Shown: positions 62,486-64,000 of the stretch, one piece after another
Layout of the letters: the number at the start of each line of letters is the position of its first letter
How positions within the stretch are numbered: position 1 is the stretch's first letter
Assembly: GCF_002284575.1 (NCBI RefSeq)
Contig: NZ_NPKJ01000057.1
Span: 4,079-68,078, forward strand
DNA: 64,000 nt
Direction: 5' to 3'
Origin: Mesorhizobium temperatum
GTDB lineage: Bacteria > Pseudomonadota > Alphaproteobacteria > Rhizobiales > Rhizobiaceae
Translations under genes and position numbers: made by a program
The notes under the pieces: model-generated
Database searches by the model: none
What the model saw: only the letters and a program-made list of their open reading frames with translations
What the model was told of the DNA's origin: nothing

Positions 62486-63319
62486 ATGACGGGGACGATC
62501 ATATCGCTCGCCGACCGCGCAGAGCATGAAAGCGCCGCTCCCTATGATGTTGTTGCCCGCGGATATGATTCTACGAGATGCGCGGATGGGCGGCTCGTCG
62601 ACAGCTTTTTGCACCATCTCCGACCAGCGCCTCAGGGCCGCTACGTCGATGTTGGTTGCGGGACAGGAAACTATCTCGCCGCCTTCTCGAAGCGCGGACT
62701 GAGGATGACTGGTTTCGACCTCTCTCGGGCGATGCTAGAGGTCGCAAGGACGAAAGCTCCTGACGCGGACTTTGTTCTGGGAACTGCTGAGGCAATGCCC
62801 TTTGAAGATGAAGAATTCGCAGGCGGTATTTCCTGCCTAGCGGTACATCACTTCCGCGATCTCGATGCCGCGGCGAAGGAGATGTTTCGGGTGCTTCAGC
62901 CGGAAGGAACGTTCGTGATCTTCACCACGGAACGATCTCAAACCGATACTTTCTGGCTCAACGGATACTTCCCGGAATTGATGCGCGCAAACGAGAGTCT
63001 GATGCCGCCGATTACCAGGATCGTTCATGCTCTCAGGCAAGCCGGGTTCAGCCGCGTCGAGGTAGATACTTGGCTCATTCCCGAAGACATGATCGACTAC
63101 TTTCTCTACGGCGGGAAACATCAACCGGAGGTCTATCTAAGCCCCGACGTTCGCCACGGCATTACACGCTTTCGTAACGCAGCCCCCCGCGACGGTGTTG
63201 CGGAGGGGTGCCGACGCCTCGAGAACGACATCGCCACAGGAAAAATTGCGAAGGTCATCGAAAATTATCCCTCTCGCTGCGGCGACTACACTTTCATCGT
63301 GGCAACGAAAGAACCGTAG
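62486..63319 (+). CDS. SAM-dependent methyltransferase downstream of nifV
   Basis: Predicted class I methyltransferase (Methyltransf_11/UbiE-like). Seen: 277 residues; PYDVVARGYDSTR cap, motif I YVDVGCGTGNYLAAFSKRGL, motif II MTGFDLSRAMLEVARTKAPD, then VLGTAEAMPFEDEEFAGGIS and FRDLDAAAKEMFRVLQPEGT. The ATG at 62486 has AAAGGAGGAAG upstream. It starts 48 bases after nifV with no terminator between, so it is probably transcribed from the nifV promoter. The substrate cannot be told from motifs; a link with nitrogen fixation is inferred from position only. Confidence 0.85.
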   Translation: MTGTIISLADRAEHESAAPYDVVARGYDSTRCADGRLVDSFLHHLRPAPQGRYVDVGCGTGNYLAAFSKRGLRMTGFDLSRAMLEVARTKAPDADFVLGTAEAMPFEDEEFAGGISCLAVHHFRDLDAAAKEMFRVLQPEGTFVIFTTERSQTDTFWLNGYFPELMRANESLMPPITRIVHALRQAGFSRVEVDTWLIPEDMIDYFLYGGKHQPEVYLSPDVRHGITRFRNAAPRDGVAEGCRRLENDIATGKIAKVIENYPSRCGDYTFIVATKEP

Positions 63320-63394
63320 CGCCGAGCGAGAAACTCAGATGACACCGACAAATTCTCTCACAGCCGTCAGCTACACCACTTAGCGTAATCGCGG

Positions 63395-63547
63395 GTGGTG
63401 CCTCTCGCATTCCGGGCGGCAGTGCCCCAACCGGATCATGTCGATGAAATCGGTCAGCGCCGCAGCGCAAGAAGGAGAACTGCCATGACGGAGTATGCAG
63501 CCCTGGATGTCTCAATGGAACAGACCGCCGTCTGCGTGGTTGATGGG
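63395..63547 (+). mobile_element. IS110-type 5' fragment
   Basis: Seen: 90 bases of leader with AAGAAGGAG then an ATG at 63485 and MTEYAALDVSMEQTAVCVVD, the exact style of an IS110 transposase N-terminus (DVSMEET in relatives), breaking off at 63547 where a truncated cotransporter gene begins on the other strand. Only the left end of the element remains. Confidence 0.7.
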
Positions 63548-64000
63548 CGTAGGAGACGATCTCGGCCGAACGTCTTTCGTCTCCCCCTTCGAGGGTGGTC
63601 CGATTGAGTTCGGACAGATAGAGCTTGATCTGTTCGTTCAGGCGATCGACCTCGTCGTCCATCGCAGCAATATCGGAGCAGAGCTTGGTATCGTTCCGGC
63701 GCAGCGCTTCCAAATTCATTTGCAGCATGCTGGTCACGCTGTCGCCGATGTGCAGCGTCTCTCGGACTGCACCGGCAAGCGCCATTGCCGGATTGCCGAG
63801 ACTTGCCTGATCGAGATGGCGAGGACCGTCGCCCTGAATCGGCGCTTCCGGCAACAGCCGGCGCATCGCCCAAGAAAAGGCATCGAGCAGCGGCAGCATG
63901 ATCGCAGCGAGCAGCAAGTTGAACGCGATGTGCGCGTCGACAACGAGTTGCGCCGGGTTGTAGGCGAAGCCGCACAGTGCTGAAGCCGCCTGATCGGAGA
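63548..64000 (-). pseudogene. Na/phosphate cotransporter family protein, C-terminally truncated, runs off the window
   Basis: Seen on the minus strand, entering from the right edge: DQAASALCGFAYNPAQLVVD, AHIAFNLLLAAIMLPLLDAF (last membrane helix of the NptA-type transporter), then a PhoU-like helical region (NPAMALAGAVRETLHIGDSV, DIAAMDDEVDRLNEQIKLYL). It ends at AEIVSYA against the IS110 fragment, so the PhoU domain is cut in its second half. The 5' part lies outside the window. Confidence 0.75.

Noticed and set aside
1..64000. CRISPR arrays, tRNA and rRNA genes
   Set aside because: No regularly spaced repeats and no tRNA T-loop/acceptor or rRNA sequences were recognised on reading the window; a dedicated search was not possible.

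Overview
The window looks like part of a symbiosis island or large accessory replicon of a nitrogen-fixing alphaproteobacterium, most likely Mesorhizobium or a close relative. This is inferred from four things: sigma-54 (-24/-12) promoters, two of them preceded by perfect NifA-type TGT-N10-ACA sites; a homocitrate synthase gene (nifV); a SitABCD transporter next to a Mur-type Fur protein; and a MucR/Ros regulator. GC content is high and tRNA, rRNA and core housekeeping operons are absent. Many genes are truncated, frameshifted or interrupted by IS remnants (IS5, IS6, IS21, IS110, ISL3, Tn3), as expected of a decaying symbiotic region. Some single-base frameshifts could also be sequencing errors.

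Layout. 1-1 kb: broken IS5 transposase and an orphan NifA/sigma-54 promoter. 1.1-3.4 kb: secreted S9 dipeptidyl-peptidase. 3.5-7.9 kb: IS6 remnant, ClpP-like pseudogene, NYN-LOTUS protein, SRAP remnant, broken serine recombinase and truncated TPR gene. 8-14.8 kb: DUF2235 hydrolase with a membrane segment, membrane protein, NUDIX hydrolase, phospholipase D-like protein, small ORFs and a peptide-deformylase-like pseudogene with altered metal ligands. 14.8-16.7 kb: MucR fragment, IS21 fragment and a remnant. 16.8-20.4 kb: sigma-54 promoter, 43-codon leader ORF, KamA-type radical SAM gene and a 3-hydroxyacyl-CoA dehydrogenase. 20.4-25.6 kb: IS remnants, a decayed polyamine-type locus with one intact acetylpolyamine-amidohydrolase-like gene, and a SAM methyltransferase.

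26-42 kb is a methylated-amine region. It holds a crotonobetaine/carnitine operon (hydratase, ADP-forming acyl-CoA synthetase, carnitine dehydrogenase-thioesterase fusion, BKACE) followed by a dimethylglycine/sarcosine dehydrogenase-like flavoprotein. Then come a LysR regulator, a phytoene-desaturase-like flavoprotein translationally coupled to a GcvT-like protein, an orphan solute-binding protein, an orphan corrinoid protein and a broken GlxA/GbdR-like regulator. The first operon's upstream region and the LysR start share an ATGAG-N5-CTCAT (T-N11-A) palindrome. B12-independent methionine synthase (metE) under a cobalamin riboswitch follows at 44.7-47.4 kb. Together these suggest conversion of carnitine to glycine betaine and then one-carbon units, close to B12-sensitive methionine synthesis.

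47.8-54.7 kb: isochorismatase-like hydrolase, epimerase pseudogene, prophage remnants (integrase, tape measure), a MltR-like protein, Tn3 and recombinase remnants, and MucR. 54.8-58.9 kb: sitABCD (sitC with two compensating frameshifts) and mur, with a shared operator-like sequence. 59.3-63.3 kb: a PEP mutase gene with an upstream NifA site and near-consensus sigma-54 promoter, an autotransporter remnant, then nifV and a methyltransferase behind a textbook NifA/sigma-54 promoter. The window ends in an IS110 fragment and a truncated Na/phosphate cotransporter gene.

The most interesting signals are the extra candidate nitrogen-fixation-regulon members (PEP mutase, KamA-type radical SAM, methyltransferase behind nifV) and the flavoprotein/GcvT/corrinoid demethylation module.
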